NCBI GenBank assembly: GCA_018402485.1
Contig: JAGYIY010000001.1
Location: forward strand, 1,086,001 to 1,150,000
DNA from: Roseivirga sp.
GTDB taxonomy: Bacteria > Bacteroidota > Bacteroidia > Cytophagales > Cyclobacteriaceae
Length of the DNA: 64,000 nucleotides
Direction of reading: 5' to 3'
Part shown: positions 1-8,501 of the stretch, in pieces
Layout: every line of letters starts with the position of its first letter
How positions within the stretch are numbered: the stretch's first letter is position 1
Program-made: the position numbers and the translations under genes
Notes under the pieces: generated by a model
Told to the model about the DNA's origin: nothing
What the model saw: the letters and a program-made list of their open reading frames with translations, nothing else
The model's database searches: none

Positions 1-350
1 TTGGTAGGAAGGTTTTGAATGGAAAATTCCTTGCCACTTTTGATGTTCTTTAGGCTGAGGCCTGTCATAAAACTTTGTCTACTTCGCCCGTTGGTAGCCG
101 GATTGATACGTGTTCCACCAATTCTGAGTTCGGGTGCAGAGACTTCTGAAATGCTTGGGTATCCAGGGCGTTCCATCAACAGCATCCACTCTGCTTCACT
201 GTCTAGACTTACGCCGGGGGTAGAGGGTGCGTCAATCAATTGAGCAATTACTTCAGGAGGACGCTGGTAACCATCTTGCGCATAAGTTTCGCTGGTGTGA
301 AGTAAAAACACAAGCAAAGCAATTCCGATTATAGTTTTCAAATTTTTCAT
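1..350 (-). CDS. S9 family (glutamyl endopeptidase-like) secreted peptidase, N-terminal part
   Basis: Only the first 116 codons lie in the window; the gene runs off the left edge on the minus strand. The protein opens with a signal peptide (MKNLKTIIGIALL, then a hydrophobic run ending in TYAQ). The mature part has the pattern PPEVIAQLIDAP, then WMLLMERP, then PELRIGGTRINP with a following N-x-x-SR. This resembles the start of the S9 prolyl-oligopeptidase relatives typified by plant chloroplast glutamyl endopeptidase, which are common secreted proteins in Bacteroidota. The beta-propeller and the Ser-Asp-His catalytic domain would lie outside the window, so activity cannot be judged. The start is the only ATG placed before the signal peptide. 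Confidence 0.75.
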   Translation of the reverse strand, partial: MKNLKTIIGIALLVFLLHTSETYAQDGYQRPPEVIAQLIDAPSTPGVSLDSEAEWMLLMERPGYPSISEVSAPELRIGGTRINPATNGRSRQSFMTGLSLKNIKSGKEFSIQNLPT

Positions 351-609
351 TTTTGAGAGAAATTAGTTTGTTCATAGTGCGATGAACTTTTTCTTTTCGC
401 ACCCTTCAAAACACAAAATACTAATTTTTTATAACAGTTTCATCGAGTAGTGTACAGAGGGGAAAAGTAGCTTTTAAGTGGGAATGCTGGGTTGGAATTT
501 CCGAAAAGTTAAAAGCGAGCTAAAGAAAGGACAACTTAGTAAGTTGCTTTCGACGCATTCATTGTATTTCTACGAACACACACTCTGTGGCCATGGCTAG
601 TTTCCAAAA

Positions 610-1497
610 CTATTCAACAATCACTCTTTTAATTTCTTTTCTAAAGTGAGAAGGGGTCTTGCCTGTAAACTGCTTGAAAAGCTTATTGAAATGCGAGAAA
701 TTATTGAAACCACTCTCGAAACTTATCTCTGTAATGGTCATGGAAGTTTCAGCCAATAGCTTTGAAGCATGCACAATGCGATATTCATTTACGAATTGCG
801 TAAAGGTTTTACGCGCTATTTTTTTGAAATACCTACAAAAGGCAGGAACGGTCATGTGCGCTTCCTCAGATATATCGTCTAGTGCAATGTGTGATTTAAA
901 GTTATTTCGCACATAGGCATAAATTTCGTTCATGCGGTCATTGTCTTTGGTATCCACTGCAATGGCAACCCCTTTTGCATTTAGAATCTTATAATTACGG
1001 CTTTCTGAAAGAATTTTTAAAATTTCCAATAAACCCAATAAACGTCCGAATTGGTCTTTCCAAGTCAATGATTCTATCTGCATACCTACCTTTTGCTTGG
1101 TTTCTGTATCAAAGGCAATGCCTTTTTTCGATAATTCTAGTAGTTGTTTGATGGCACTCATTTCAGGCACATTAAAAAAGCTTTCACCTAAAAAGTCTTC
1201 TTTAAATTGAATAACAGTCTCAGATTTATTGCCTGTCAATCGGTCGGTAAAGCCATAATGGGGCAAATAGGAGCCCATTAATACCAAGTCACCGTCGTTA
1301 AAATAAGACATGTGTTGTCCAATATGTCGCTTTCCGCTGCCGCCTTGTACATAAATCAATTCAATTTCAGGGTGAAAATGCCAATTGGCCAATGTGTTCT
1401 CACAGGAATTGTTGTATCTCCTGACCAGAAAACTACTGCCAAAAGAAGGGACAATCTGCTCAAGTAGAGGTTTATGGGTATTCTGCTGCTTCTCCAT
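610..1497 (-). CDS. AraC family transcriptional regulator with N-terminal cupin domain
   Basis: A 295-residue protein. The N-terminal half reads as a cupin-type sensor: WHFHPEIELIYVQGG, then GDLVLMGSYLPHYG, the usual metal or ligand pocket pattern of AraC sensors. The C-terminal ~100 residues (about 190-290) form the double helix-turn-helix of AraC/XylS proteins: ISEEAHMTVPAFCRYFKK is the first recognition unit, and ITEISFESGFNNFSHFNKLFK followed by GKTPSHFRK is the conserved second unit. Such proteins often control sugar or stress genes, but the effector cannot be inferred. It stands alone, divergent from the small secreted protein gene at 1707. Two sequences on its strand just upstream resemble a Bacteroidota -7 box (complement of 1539-1546 and 1549-1556), neither with a clear -33 partner. 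Confidence 0.9.
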   Translation of the reverse strand: MEKQQNTHKPLLEQIVPSFGSSFLVRRYNNSCENTLANWHFHPEIELIYVQGGSGKRHIGQHMSYFNDGDLVLMGSYLPHYGFTDRLTGNKSETVIQFKEDFLGESFFNVPEMSAIKQLLELSKKGIAFDTETKQKVGMQIESLTWKDQFGRLLGLLEILKILSESRNYKILNAKGVAIAVDTKDNDRMNEIYAYVRNNFKSHIALDDISEEAHMTVPAFCRYFKKIARKTFTQFVNEYRIVHASKLLAETSMTITEISFESGFNNFSHFNKLFKQFTGKTPSHFRKEIKRVIVE

Positions 1498-1664
1498 TGT
1501 TATTTAATCAAACAGTAAATAAAGAAAGGTAGGTAAGCCAAACCTATACAAAACTAAGGATTATATGTTTTCATTTACTAAAAAAAGGCATTGAAATGAT
1601 GGGCGGGGTTAATATAGCATATGTTGTTACCAATCTAGTAGTAGTGTAGTCTATCTAGCTCCCT

Positions 1665-1672
1665 TACATTTG
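1665..1672 (+). promoter_or_regulatory. Candidate -7 promoter element (TAnnTTTG) for the 1707 gene
   Basis: TACATTTG matches the Bacteroidota -7 consensus TAnnTTTG exactly and lies 34 bases before the ATG at 1707. No TTTG is seen 19-21 bases upstream, so only half of the promoter is supported. Confidence 0.4.
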
Positions 1673-1706
1673 TGGTATAATTGGTTAAAACAAAACAATT
1701 AGCACA

Positions 1707-2300
1707 ATGAAAACAATGAAAAAAGTAATGTTGACCATCATGACAGTCATGATTTCAACGATGGCATTCGCTAATAACGAAAAACCAGTAGTGAAAGTAG
1801 AACGTGTAGGAGCTAAGTCTGTAGCGGTTATCGCTTATCACTTAGGGGAGGAGTCGACTCAAATTCAATTGAAAAGCAATAGTGGAAAAACTTTATACCG
1901 TGCAAATGTTGAACAAGGAAATCAGTTTGCGCAGCGATTAAATTTAACAGCCATTGCTGCTGGAGATTATACGCTTGAGATCGAAAACAACAGCACATTT
2001 ACTGCTATTCCGGTAGAAATGGGTAAAGATTCTGTGTTTATCAACTCAGAAGATCAGGTAACCATAGTGAAACCTAAAATTTGCCTTACAGGGAGCAATC
2101 TTGACGTTTTGACAGCTGACATATCCGACAATGTTTGGGTCTCTATCTATAACGATCAAAATCAACGCATTGCTTTGGAAACAATTTCTGATGCTTCATT
2201 GAAGAGGTTTAATCTTTCTCAATTGAATGACGGAAATTATACGGTTCAGATGGCAACCAAAGGAAGAAGATTTGTACAATCAGTAGCTCTTAAAAAGTAA
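1707..2300 (+). CDS. Small secreted two-repeat beta-sandwich protein, function unknown
   Basis: A 197-residue protein that I cannot assign to a named function. It starts with a clear signal peptide (a hydrophobic stretch ending STMAFA before NNEKP). The mature protein looks like two repeats of about 85 residues. Each ends in a similar strand pattern: LTAIAAGDYTLEIENN in the first and LSQLNDGNYTVQMATKG in the second. The phrase L-x-x-G-x-Y-x-[LV]-x-[IM] is typical of Ig-like DUF3244 folds and of the fold used by type IX sorting domains, but no genuine C-terminal sorting signal is evident. It is monocistronic, with its own -7 box and a strong terminator. A second in-frame ATG at 1716 is an equally possible start. 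Periplasmic or surface location is inferred. Confidence 0.75.
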   Translation: MKTMKKVMLTIMTVMISTMAFANNEKPVVKVERVGAKSVAVIAYHLGEESTQIQLKSNSGKTLYRANVEQGNQFAQRLNLTAIAAGDYTLEIENNSTFTAIPVEMGKDSVFINSEDQVTIVKPKICLTGSNLDVLTADISDNVWVSIYNDQNQRIALETISDASLKRFNLSQLNDGNYTVQMATKGRRFVQSVALKK

Positions 2301-2320
2301 GAGCCGATAGGAATAATAAG

Positions 2321-2345
2321 AAAAGGGGCCTGGTGCCCCTTTTTT
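2321..2345 (+). terminator. Rho-independent terminator after the 1707 gene
   Basis: GGGGC and GCCCC arms around the loop CTGGT, preceded by AAAA and followed by six T. It sits 20 bases after the stop of the 1707 gene and runs into the dnaA stop codon at 2344-2346. The flanking A and T runs make it usable on both strands for the two convergent genes. Confidence 0.85.
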
Positions 2346-3783
2346 ATTTGATTTTCACCCGAAGCTTCTTTTTTAACTCCGCAATAGAGTTTCTGAATTC
2401 GGTATCAATATCCATTACATCACATACGGATTGAACGGCATGAATAACGGTGCTGTGGTCTCTGCCTCCAAAATGGTATCCAATAGACTTCAATGAGTGG
2501 CCGGTATATTCTTTGCATAAATACATGGCCACTTGACGGGCAATTACAATTTGTTTTTTGCGTGTTTTGTCTTTCAAATCTTCTACGCTGATCTGAAAAT
2601 ATTCTCCTACGGTTTTTTGAATGTAGTCCACACCTACTTCAGACTCAATGTCATGTACAATATTTTTTAAGGTTTGCTTGGCGAGTTCTAAGTTTATTTC
2701 AGTCTTATTTAAGGTGGCATGTGCGATCAGTGAAATGAGTACACCCTCTAATTCTCTTACATTGGTGTCTACACTGTAGGCTAAATATTCCACTACGTCA
2801 TCAGGAATGAAGATGCCATCTGCCTGCATTTTTCTCATGATAATGGCCATTCGGGTTTCAAAATCGGGCATTTGTAAATCTGCTGTTAGGCCCCATTTGA
2901 AACGAGAGAGTAAGCGATCTTGTAAACCTTTCAGGTCTCGCGGTGGTCTATCGCTCGACATGATGATTTGTTTACCATTCTGGTGCAAATGGTTGAAAAT
3001 GTGGAAAAACATCTCTTGGGTTTTTTCTTTACCAGAAAAAAACTGCACATCATCTATGATTAAGGTATCGACCTGAAGGTAATAATTGGTAAAACTCTGC
3101 AGGTTGTTATTGCGAATAGCATCTGTAAACTGGGTTGTAAATTTTTCTGAAGACACGTAGAGCACAAAATTGGCTTTACTGCCTTCGGAAACTTTATTAC
3201 CAATGGCCTGAACCAAGTGTGTTTTACCCAAACCCACTCCTCCATAAATCATTAAAGGATTGAAAGATGTAATGCCAGGTTTGTCTGCTACTGCCATTCC
3301 TGCCGAGCGCGCCAAACGGTTACAATCACCTTCAATATAATTATCGAAACTATAATTCGGGTTCAGGTTAGAGAATATTAAATCCTTGTCTAGAGAAGGT
3401 ACTTTAAAAGGATTCTGATTGAGTTCATTTTGGCCATTTGAGCTCTGAGAATGTCCATTCGATGTTTTATGCCTCTCATTGGGCAATGTTACTGAGTAAC
3501 CTGCATTGGTCGATTTACCTTTATCGCCGCTATCTACAATAACGGAATATTCTAAACGTGCATGCTCTCCCAACTCTCTTTGGATGCACTCGCGCAAGAT
3601 GTGTACATAATGCTCTTCCAAGTATTCATAAAAAAACTGACTAGGCACTTGGATCGTAAGCGTGTTGTTGTCAAGCCGAATAGGTTTGATAGGTGCAAAC
3701 CATGTTTTGAAGCTTTGTTCTTCTACGTGAGCTTGAATTAAGTTCAAACAATCTTCCCAAACCGTGGACTCAGTTTTTACCAT
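2344..3783 (-). CDS. dnaA: Chromosomal replication initiator protein DnaA
   Basis: A 479-residue protein with the full DnaA layout. An N-terminal DnaB-interaction domain (WEDCLNLIQAHVEEQSFKTWFAPIKP) is followed by a variable Ser/Asn/Gln-rich linker (about 95-135). The AAA+ ATPase has Walker A GGVGLGKTHL, Walker B TLIIDDVQFF and the sensor/arginine-finger region SDRPPRDLKGLQDRLLSRFKWG. The C-terminal DNA-binding domain carries the signature GRDHSTVIHA. It binds DnaA boxes and melts the origin. Its own upstream region carries a facing pair of perfect boxes (3900-3925), which suggests autoregulation, an origin, or both. The gene is single and convergent with the small secreted protein gene. Confidence 0.98.
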   Translation of the reverse strand: MVKTESTVWEDCLNLIQAHVEEQSFKTWFAPIKPIRLDNNTLTIQVPSQFFYEYLEEHYVHILRECIQRELGEHARLEYSVIVDSGDKGKSTNAGYSVTLPNERHKTSNGHSQSSNGQNELNQNPFKVPSLDKDLIFSNLNPNYSFDNYIEGDCNRLARSAGMAVADKPGITSFNPLMIYGGVGLGKTHLVQAIGNKVSEGSKANFVLYVSSEKFTTQFTDAIRNNNLQSFTNYYLQVDTLIIDDVQFFSGKEKTQEMFFHIFNHLHQNGKQIIMSSDRPPRDLKGLQDRLLSRFKWGLTADLQMPDFETRMAIIMRKMQADGIFIPDDVVEYLAYSVDTNVRELEGVLISLIAHATLNKTEINLELAKQTLKNIVHDIESEVGVDYIQKTVGEYFQISVEDLKDKTRKKQIVIARQVAMYLCKEYTGHSLKSIGYHFGGRDHSTVIHAVQSVCDVMDIDTEFRNSIAELKKKLRVKIK

Positions 3784-3899
3784 TTAGTTAACAATTATGC
3801 CTTCTCTTTTTGAGGGGGAACAAAATTGTAAAATTTCCGACATACATAAAAACGGAAAGGCGCTTTCTATCTAATTACTTTTCCCCATTTATACAAGTG

Positions 3900-3925
3900 T
3901 TATCCACATGTTGTTTTGTGGATAA
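3900..3925. promoter_or_regulatory. Inverted pair of perfect DnaA boxes
   Basis: TTATCCACA at 3900-3908 and its exact complement TGTGGATAA at 3917-3925 face each other across 8 bases. They lie in the 234-base gap between the divergent dnaA and mutA genes. Both match the consensus TTATNCACA perfectly. The next best match nearby (TTATACAAG, just upstream) is poor. The pair is about 117 bases upstream of the dnaA start. Confidence 0.85.
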
Positions 3926-4017
3926 CTTTAGCCAGCTAAAAAGCCACTTACAATTCTTGTAAAGCTCTTGATGAAAACGATGATTGGCTTAACGATTTAC
4001 TGTAATTTAGCAAAAGA

Positions 4018-5154
4018 ATGATTGCCCTTATGGAAAACACTGCTTTTTATCCGTTTAAACCATTTTCTGCCAAAGAATGGAAAGCAAAAATCAATCAAGA
4101 CCTAAAGGTAAAGACTTTTACAGATTTGCTGTGGCAGCAGCATGGCCTTGAGGGAAAGCCTTTTTATACGGAAGATGACTTACCAAAAACCTTACCTCAG
4201 GTGGCTCATGCCAATGCTTTCGGGCACCGAAGTTGGGTGAATTACCATCGCATTGAGGTAAGCGATGAAAAGAGAGCCAACCTGAAGGCCCTTGAGGTAC
4301 TTCAGCAAGGTGCTGATGGTCTTATTTTTCATTGCAGCCAATTGCCTCAACTGCCTGTTTTGCTCAGAGATATCTTGTTGCCTTATTGTGCAGTAGGTTT
4401 TGAATGGAGTGATGAAAATGATTTGAATGCATTTCAAGAGCAGTTCTTGGACTACCTCAGAGAGCAGCAATACAACTTGAAAAGCCTTAGTGGTTTTATG
4501 GGGGGGAAGTATTTCCTAAAAGATATGCCCTTAAGGTCTTATGTGTTGAGAGTAGAAAATAAATATCCTGCTCCTTTGGCACTAGCCATTGCCTTGGCCA
4601 AGTGGGTAGATGATTTTGATGCCATAGAAGGTGTATCTCCCAAAGAATATTTTAGACAATTACAAATTCAATTGACCCTTAGTGATGATTATTTCTTTGA
4701 AATTGCTCGTTTAAGGGCTATTAGGGCTACTGTCTGCCAACTGGCACAAGCCTATGATTTAAATTTATCTCCGGGAGAGGTAAGGCTTTTTTGCGAAATT
4801 GGCCCGTGGAATACAGCAGTTGAGGATGTCAATCATCATATGATGCAAGCTACCAGCCAGGCCATGTCTGCTGTATTGGGTGGTGCCGATGCACTGCATG
4901 TGCATCCCTTTTACTCGGTGTTCCCTAAAAAACCTTTGATGGCCGAACGCTTGGCTCGCAATATTTCAGGAATTATTAAGGAAGAATCGCATTTAGATAA
5001 GGTCTTGGATCCGGCAGAAGGATCCTATTATGTAGAACATTTGACCTACCAACTGATGAAAAAAAGCTTACTCCTTTTACAAAAAATTGAAGAAAAAGGA
5101 GGATTATCGGCTATTGATAAGGCCGCTTTCATTGAAAAAAACAGTAAACCATGA
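4018..5154 (+). CDS. mutA: Methylmalonyl-CoA mutase small subunit, TIM-barrel only
   Basis: A 378-residue homologue of the non-catalytic small subunit that pairs with MutB. The N-terminus ([21 protein letters not shown]) and the barrel region ([41 protein letters not shown], then [14 protein letters not shown]) follow the mutase family. Small subunits of about 600 residues carry a degenerate cobalamin-binding domain after the barrel; this one stops directly after the barrel. The end is a normal stop overlapping mutB by ATGA, so it looks like a natural short form and not a frameshift. The role in heterodimer stability is inferred. ATG 4030 is an alternative start. Confidence 0.9.
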   Translation: MIALMENTAFYPFKPFSAKEWKAKINQDLKVKTFTDLLWQQHGLEGKPFYTEDDLPKTLPQVAHANAFGHRSWVNYHRIEVSDEKRANLKALEVLQQGADGLIFHCSQLPQLPVLLRDILLPYCAVGFEWSDENDLNAFQEQFLDYLREQQYNLKSLSGFMGGKYFLKDMPLRSYVLRVENKYPAPLALAIALAKWVDDFDAIEGVSPKEYFRQLQIQLTLSDDYFFEIARLRAIRATVCQLAQAYDLNLSPGEVRLFCEIGPWNTAVEDVNHHMMQATSQAMSAVLGGADALHVHPFYSVFPKKPLMAERLARNISGIIKEESHLDKVLDPAEGSYYVEHLTYQLMKKSLLLLQKIEEKGGLSAIDKAAFIEKNSKP

Positions 5155-7280
5155 GACCGAATTTTTCAAAAATAAATGAAAATACCAAAGGTGCTCAAAT
5201 TTCTGAAAGCACCTATTATATGCCGGAAGGCATAGAAATACCTTTGCAAATAAGGGAAGATACCTTTACAAAAATTCCTCATCTTCATTTTGGGGCGGGG
5301 GAAGCTCCTTTCCTTAGAGGCCCTTATTCTTCCATGTACACAACACGTCCTTGGACCATTAGGCAGTATGCTGGTTTTTCTACTGCCGAGGAATCAAATG
5401 CCTTTTATAGGAGAAATTTAGCAGCAGGACAGAAAGGTTTGTCCGTAGCTTTTGACTTGGCAACACACCGAGGATATGATTCTGACCATCCAAGAGTGGA
5501 AGGCGATGTGGGCAAAGCTGGGGTAGCTATTGATTCCATTTTGGATATGGAGGTGCTATTTGATCAAATTCCCTTAGATAAAATGTCGGTTTCTATGACC
5601 ATGAATGGTGCCGTAATTCCTGTTATGGCATTTTTCATTGTGGCCGCTGAAGAACAAGGCGTATCCATGTCGCAATTGAGTGGTACCATTCAAAATGACA
5701 TTCTAAAGGAGTTTATGGTACGAAATACCTACATCTACCCGCCGCAGCCATCGATCAAAATTATTGGTGATATTTTTGAATTTACAGCCAAAAACATGCC
5801 GCGCTTCAATAGCATCAGTATTTCGGGTTATCATATGCACGAGGCGGGAGCTACGGCTGACCTTGAGTTGGCTTATACCCTGGCAGATGGACTGGAATAT
5901 TTAAGAACTGGATTAAAAGCCGGCTTAGCTATAGATGCTTTTGCACCACGCTTGTCTTTTTTCTGGGCCATTGGTATGAACCATTTCATGGAAATTGCAA
6001 AAATGCGGGCTGGACGCTTACTATGGGCCAAAATAGTGAAAGCTTTCAACCCCAAAAACCCTAAATCTATGGCCTTGCGTACGCATTGCCAAACTTCAGG
6101 TTATAGTCTTACCGAGCAAGATCCATTCAACAACGTGGCCCGAACCACCATTGAAGCGATGGCTGCAGCCTTAGGCCATACTCAGTCGTTGCATACCAAC
6201 GCTTTGGACGAAGCCATTGCATTGCCTACAGACTTTTCAGCTCGCATAGCAAGAAATACACAAATTTTTCTGCAAAAGGACACAGGGATTACCCGCGTGA
6301 TAGACCCTTGGGGTGGCTCGCGCTATGTGGAGTATTTAACCGACGAGCTGGTGAAAAAGGCTTGGCATTTGATTGAAGAAGTTGAAAGTTTAGGAGGAAT
6401 GGCGAAAGCCATAGAGCAAGGCTTACCTAAAATGCGGATTGAAGAGGCAGCGGCAAGGAAACAAGCGCGCATTGATTCAGGTAAAGAAATTATAGTGGGC
6501 GTAAACCGATACCAAACTGACGATACTTTTGAACTTGATGTATTAGAAATTGATAATTCTACGGTTTTAGCCAAACAAAAAGAGCGACTGGCTCAATTGA
6601 AGGCAGAACGTAATGAAGATGAGGTTCAAAGTGCCCTGAACCGAATTACAGAAGTTGCAGGTACAGGTAAGGGTAATTTGTTGGAAGCAGCCATTGAAGC
6701 TACACGAAAAAGAGCTACTTTAGGAGAAATATCTTTTGCCATGGAAAAGGAGTTTGGCAGGCACAAAGCTACTACCCAAACCATTTCAGGAGTGTATTCA
6801 AGTGAAGTGAGCAACAACGAAGATTTTCAACAAGCCCAATTGCTGGCCGATCGTTTTGCGGAAATAGAAGGTCGCAGACCCCGAATTATGGTGGCAAAAT
6901 TGGGACAAGACGGTCATGACCGTGGAGCCAAGGTGATTGCCACCAGTTTTGCTGACTTGGGTTTCGATGTGGACATAGGTCCTTTGTTTCAAACCCCTGA
7001 AGAAGCTGCTCTGCAAGCCGCAGAAAACGATGTGCATGTGATTGGCGCTTCTAGCTTGGCGGCAGGGCATAAATCTTTGATTCCTAAGTTAGTGGCAGAA
7101 CTAAGGAGATTAGGAAGGGAAGACATCATGGTCATCGCCGGTGGAGTCATTCCTCGAAATGATTATGAATTTTTGTATCAAAATGGCGTTACAGCTATTT
7201 TTGGTCCGGGAACTGTGATTGCAAAAGCAGCTGCTCAAATATTGAAGGAGTTGCTCGAGGAACCCCAAAATGAAGACTAA
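5151..7280 (+). CDS. mutB: Methylmalonyl-CoA mutase large (catalytic) subunit
   Basis: A 709-residue adenosylcobalamin enzyme that interconverts (R)-methylmalonyl-CoA and succinyl-CoA. The TIM barrel shows the expected motifs: [31 protein letters not shown], and [27 protein letters not shown]. The C-terminal cobalamin domain (about 570-705) has the DxHxxG signature GQDGHDRG, with His589 as the expected lower axial ligand of cobalt, then [12 protein letters not shown] and VIAGGVIP. Length is normal. Its ATG overlaps the mutA stop by four bases, so the pair is translationally coupled. The repair GTPase MeaB is encoded at 15935-16924. Confidence 0.98.
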   Translation: MRPNFSKINENTKGAQISESTYYMPEGIEIPLQIREDTFTKIPHLHFGAGEAPFLRGPYSSMYTTRPWTIRQYAGFSTAEESNAFYRRNLAAGQKGLSVAFDLATHRGYDSDHPRVEGDVGKAGVAIDSILDMEVLFDQIPLDKMSVSMTMNGAVIPVMAFFIVAAEEQGVSMSQLSGTIQNDILKEFMVRNTYIYPPQPSIKIIGDIFEFTAKNMPRFNSISISGYHMHEAGATADLELAYTLADGLEYLRTGLKAGLAIDAFAPRLSFFWAIGMNHFMEIAKMRAGRLLWAKIVKAFNPKNPKSMALRTHCQTSGYSLTEQDPFNNVARTTIEAMAAALGHTQSLHTNALDEAIALPTDFSARIARNTQIFLQKDTGITRVIDPWGGSRYVEYLTDELVKKAWHLIEEVESLGGMAKAIEQGLPKMRIEEAAARKQARIDSGKEIIVGVNRYQTDDTFELDVLEIDNSTVLAKQKERLAQLKAERNEDEVQSALNRITEVAGTGKGNLLEAAIEATRKRATLGEISFAMEKEFGRHKATTQTISGVYSSEVSNNEDFQQAQLLADRFAEIEGRRPRIMVAKLGQDGHDRGAKVIATSFADLGFDVDIGPLFQTPEEAALQAAENDVHVIGASSLAAGHKSLIPKLVAELRRLGREDIMVIAGGVIPRNDYEFLYQNGVTAIFGPGTVIAKAAAQILKELLEEPQNED

Positions 7281-7304
7281 AAACTAAAAAAAATCGTACA
7301 ATTC

Positions 7305-7349
7305 CTACAAAGTATTTTCACTATTCATAAAATAGAGATTTCTTTGTAG
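7305..7349. other. Nested inverted repeat between mutB and the next gene
   Basis: CTACAAAG (7305-7312) pairs with CTTTGTAG (7342-7349), and inside it CTATT (7321-7325) pairs with AATAG (7331-7335). The element starts 25 bases after the mutB stop and ends 25 bases before the next ATG. There is no T run for a typical terminator, so it may be an RNA 3'-end structure or a regulatory element. Confidence 0.4.
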
Positions 7350-7373
7350 CAGGTAAATCACTAGCTTTATTCT

Positions 7374-8501
7374 ATGGAGGTAATTCAAGTAGTTGATAAA
7401 GAGCAACAGCAAGCCTTTTTAGACGTAGCCCGAAAGGTATACGAAAAAGACCCAATTTGGGTATGCCCATTAGACATGGACATCCAGTCGGTATTTGATC
7501 AAGCTGTTAATCCGTTTTATCAGCATGGAGAAGCCAATCGCTGGATTTTGAAAAATGAAAAAGGACAGTTGATTGGACGCATAGCTGCTTTCATCAATGA
7601 AAAGAAAGCCAACTACAAAGGGAATCGATATGGAGGCATTGGTTTTTTTGAATGTATTGACGATACGCCAGCCGCACAATTGCTCTTTGATACTGCAGTA
7701 GAATGGCTATTAGAAAGAAAGGTCACCCATGTAGAAGCTCCTATTAATTTTGCTGAAAATGACCAATTCTGGGGACTTTTGGTAGAAGGATTTACCCAAC
7801 CTTCTTATGGAATGGCTTACAATCCCTCTTATTATCAGTCGTTGTTTGAAAGTTATGGCTTCCAGAAAAAGCTAGAACAGATCACCAATGAGTTCAATCT
7901 AGAAAAAGGTTTAAGTCCACGTTTTGTTAAAATTGCCAAATACGTCAAAGAGCGCAGAACGAATGTAACCACAGAATCCATCGACCTAAAGAAAATAGAT
8001 AAGTATGCTTCGGACTTTCTTTCCATCTACAATTCGGCTTGGAAAGAATTTGAGAATTTCACCCCCATCACCAAAGACTATGTGATGGAAACCATGCGTA
8101 AGATTGAACCCATCCTCGATCCGGGGATTGTTCGTTTTGCCTATGTCAATGGTGATCCAGCAGCCTTCGTGCTGTGCTTACCCGATGTGAATCAAATTTT
8201 TAAACGTTTTAAAGGCAAACTCAACCTTTGGAACAAACTCCGATTCCTCATTTTGAAAAAAATGAAAATCATAACCAAGGTAAGGGTAGTGGTGATGGGC
8301 AGTAAGCCCGAATACCAAAGGATGGGCCTAGAGTCGGTGCTTACCTACGAGAACTTCAACCATGTGATGGAAAACACCAACGTGAGAGACATTGAACTTT
8401 CATGGGTAGGCGATTTCAACGAGAAAATGCTGGCCATCCACAAAGGGTTAGGGGCAGAACCTTCTAAAAAACATTTTACCTACGTCAAAGAGATTGCCTA
8501 A
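7374..8501 (+). CDS. GNAT-fold (YghO-like) N-acetyltransferase family protein
   Basis: A 375-residue protein resembling the YghO-like branch of the GNAT superfamily. The N-terminus has the family pattern (KVYEKDPIWVCPLDMD, then NPFYQHGEANRWILKNEKGQLIGRIAAFINE). This is followed by a segment on substrate crossing, EAPINFAENDQFWGLLVEGF. The C-terminal part has the acetyl-CoA loop-like KVRVVVMGSKPEYQRMGLESVL, then IELSWVGDFNEKMLAIHKGLGAE. Proteins of this kind in Bacteroidota have no agreed substrate. It is transcribed after mutB, but a 93-base gap with a hairpin separates them. Its last four bases overlap the end of the convergent gene at 8498. Confidence 0.75.
   Translation: MEVIQVVDKEQQQAFLDVARKVYEKDPIWVCPLDMDIQSVFDQAVNPFYQHGEANRWILKNEKGQLIGRIAAFINEKKANYKGNRYGGIGFFECIDDTPAAQLLFDTAVEWLLERKVTHVEAPINFAENDQFWGLLVEGFTQPSYGMAYNPSYYQSLFESYGFQKKLEQITNEFNLEKGLSPRFVKIAKYVKERRTNVTTESIDLKKIDKYASDFLSIYNSAWKEFENFTPITKDYVMETMRKIEPILDPGIVRFAYVNGDPAAFVLCLPDVNQIFKRFKGKLNLWNKLRFLILKKMKIITKVRVVVMGSKPEYQRMGLESVLTYENFNHVMENTNVRDIELSWVGDFNEKMLAIHKGLGAEPSKKHFTYVKEIA

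Noticed and set aside
520-560. CAACTTAGTAAGTTG inverted repeat downstream of the AraC gene
   Set aside because: A 6-bp stem with a 3-base loop and no clear T tail on either strand; could end the AraC transcript but is not strong enough to annotate.
7374-8501. Label GTP cyclohydrolase for the GNAT-like protein
   Set aside because: The label is sometimes attached to such proteins; no GTP cyclohydrolase zinc or substrate motifs are visible.
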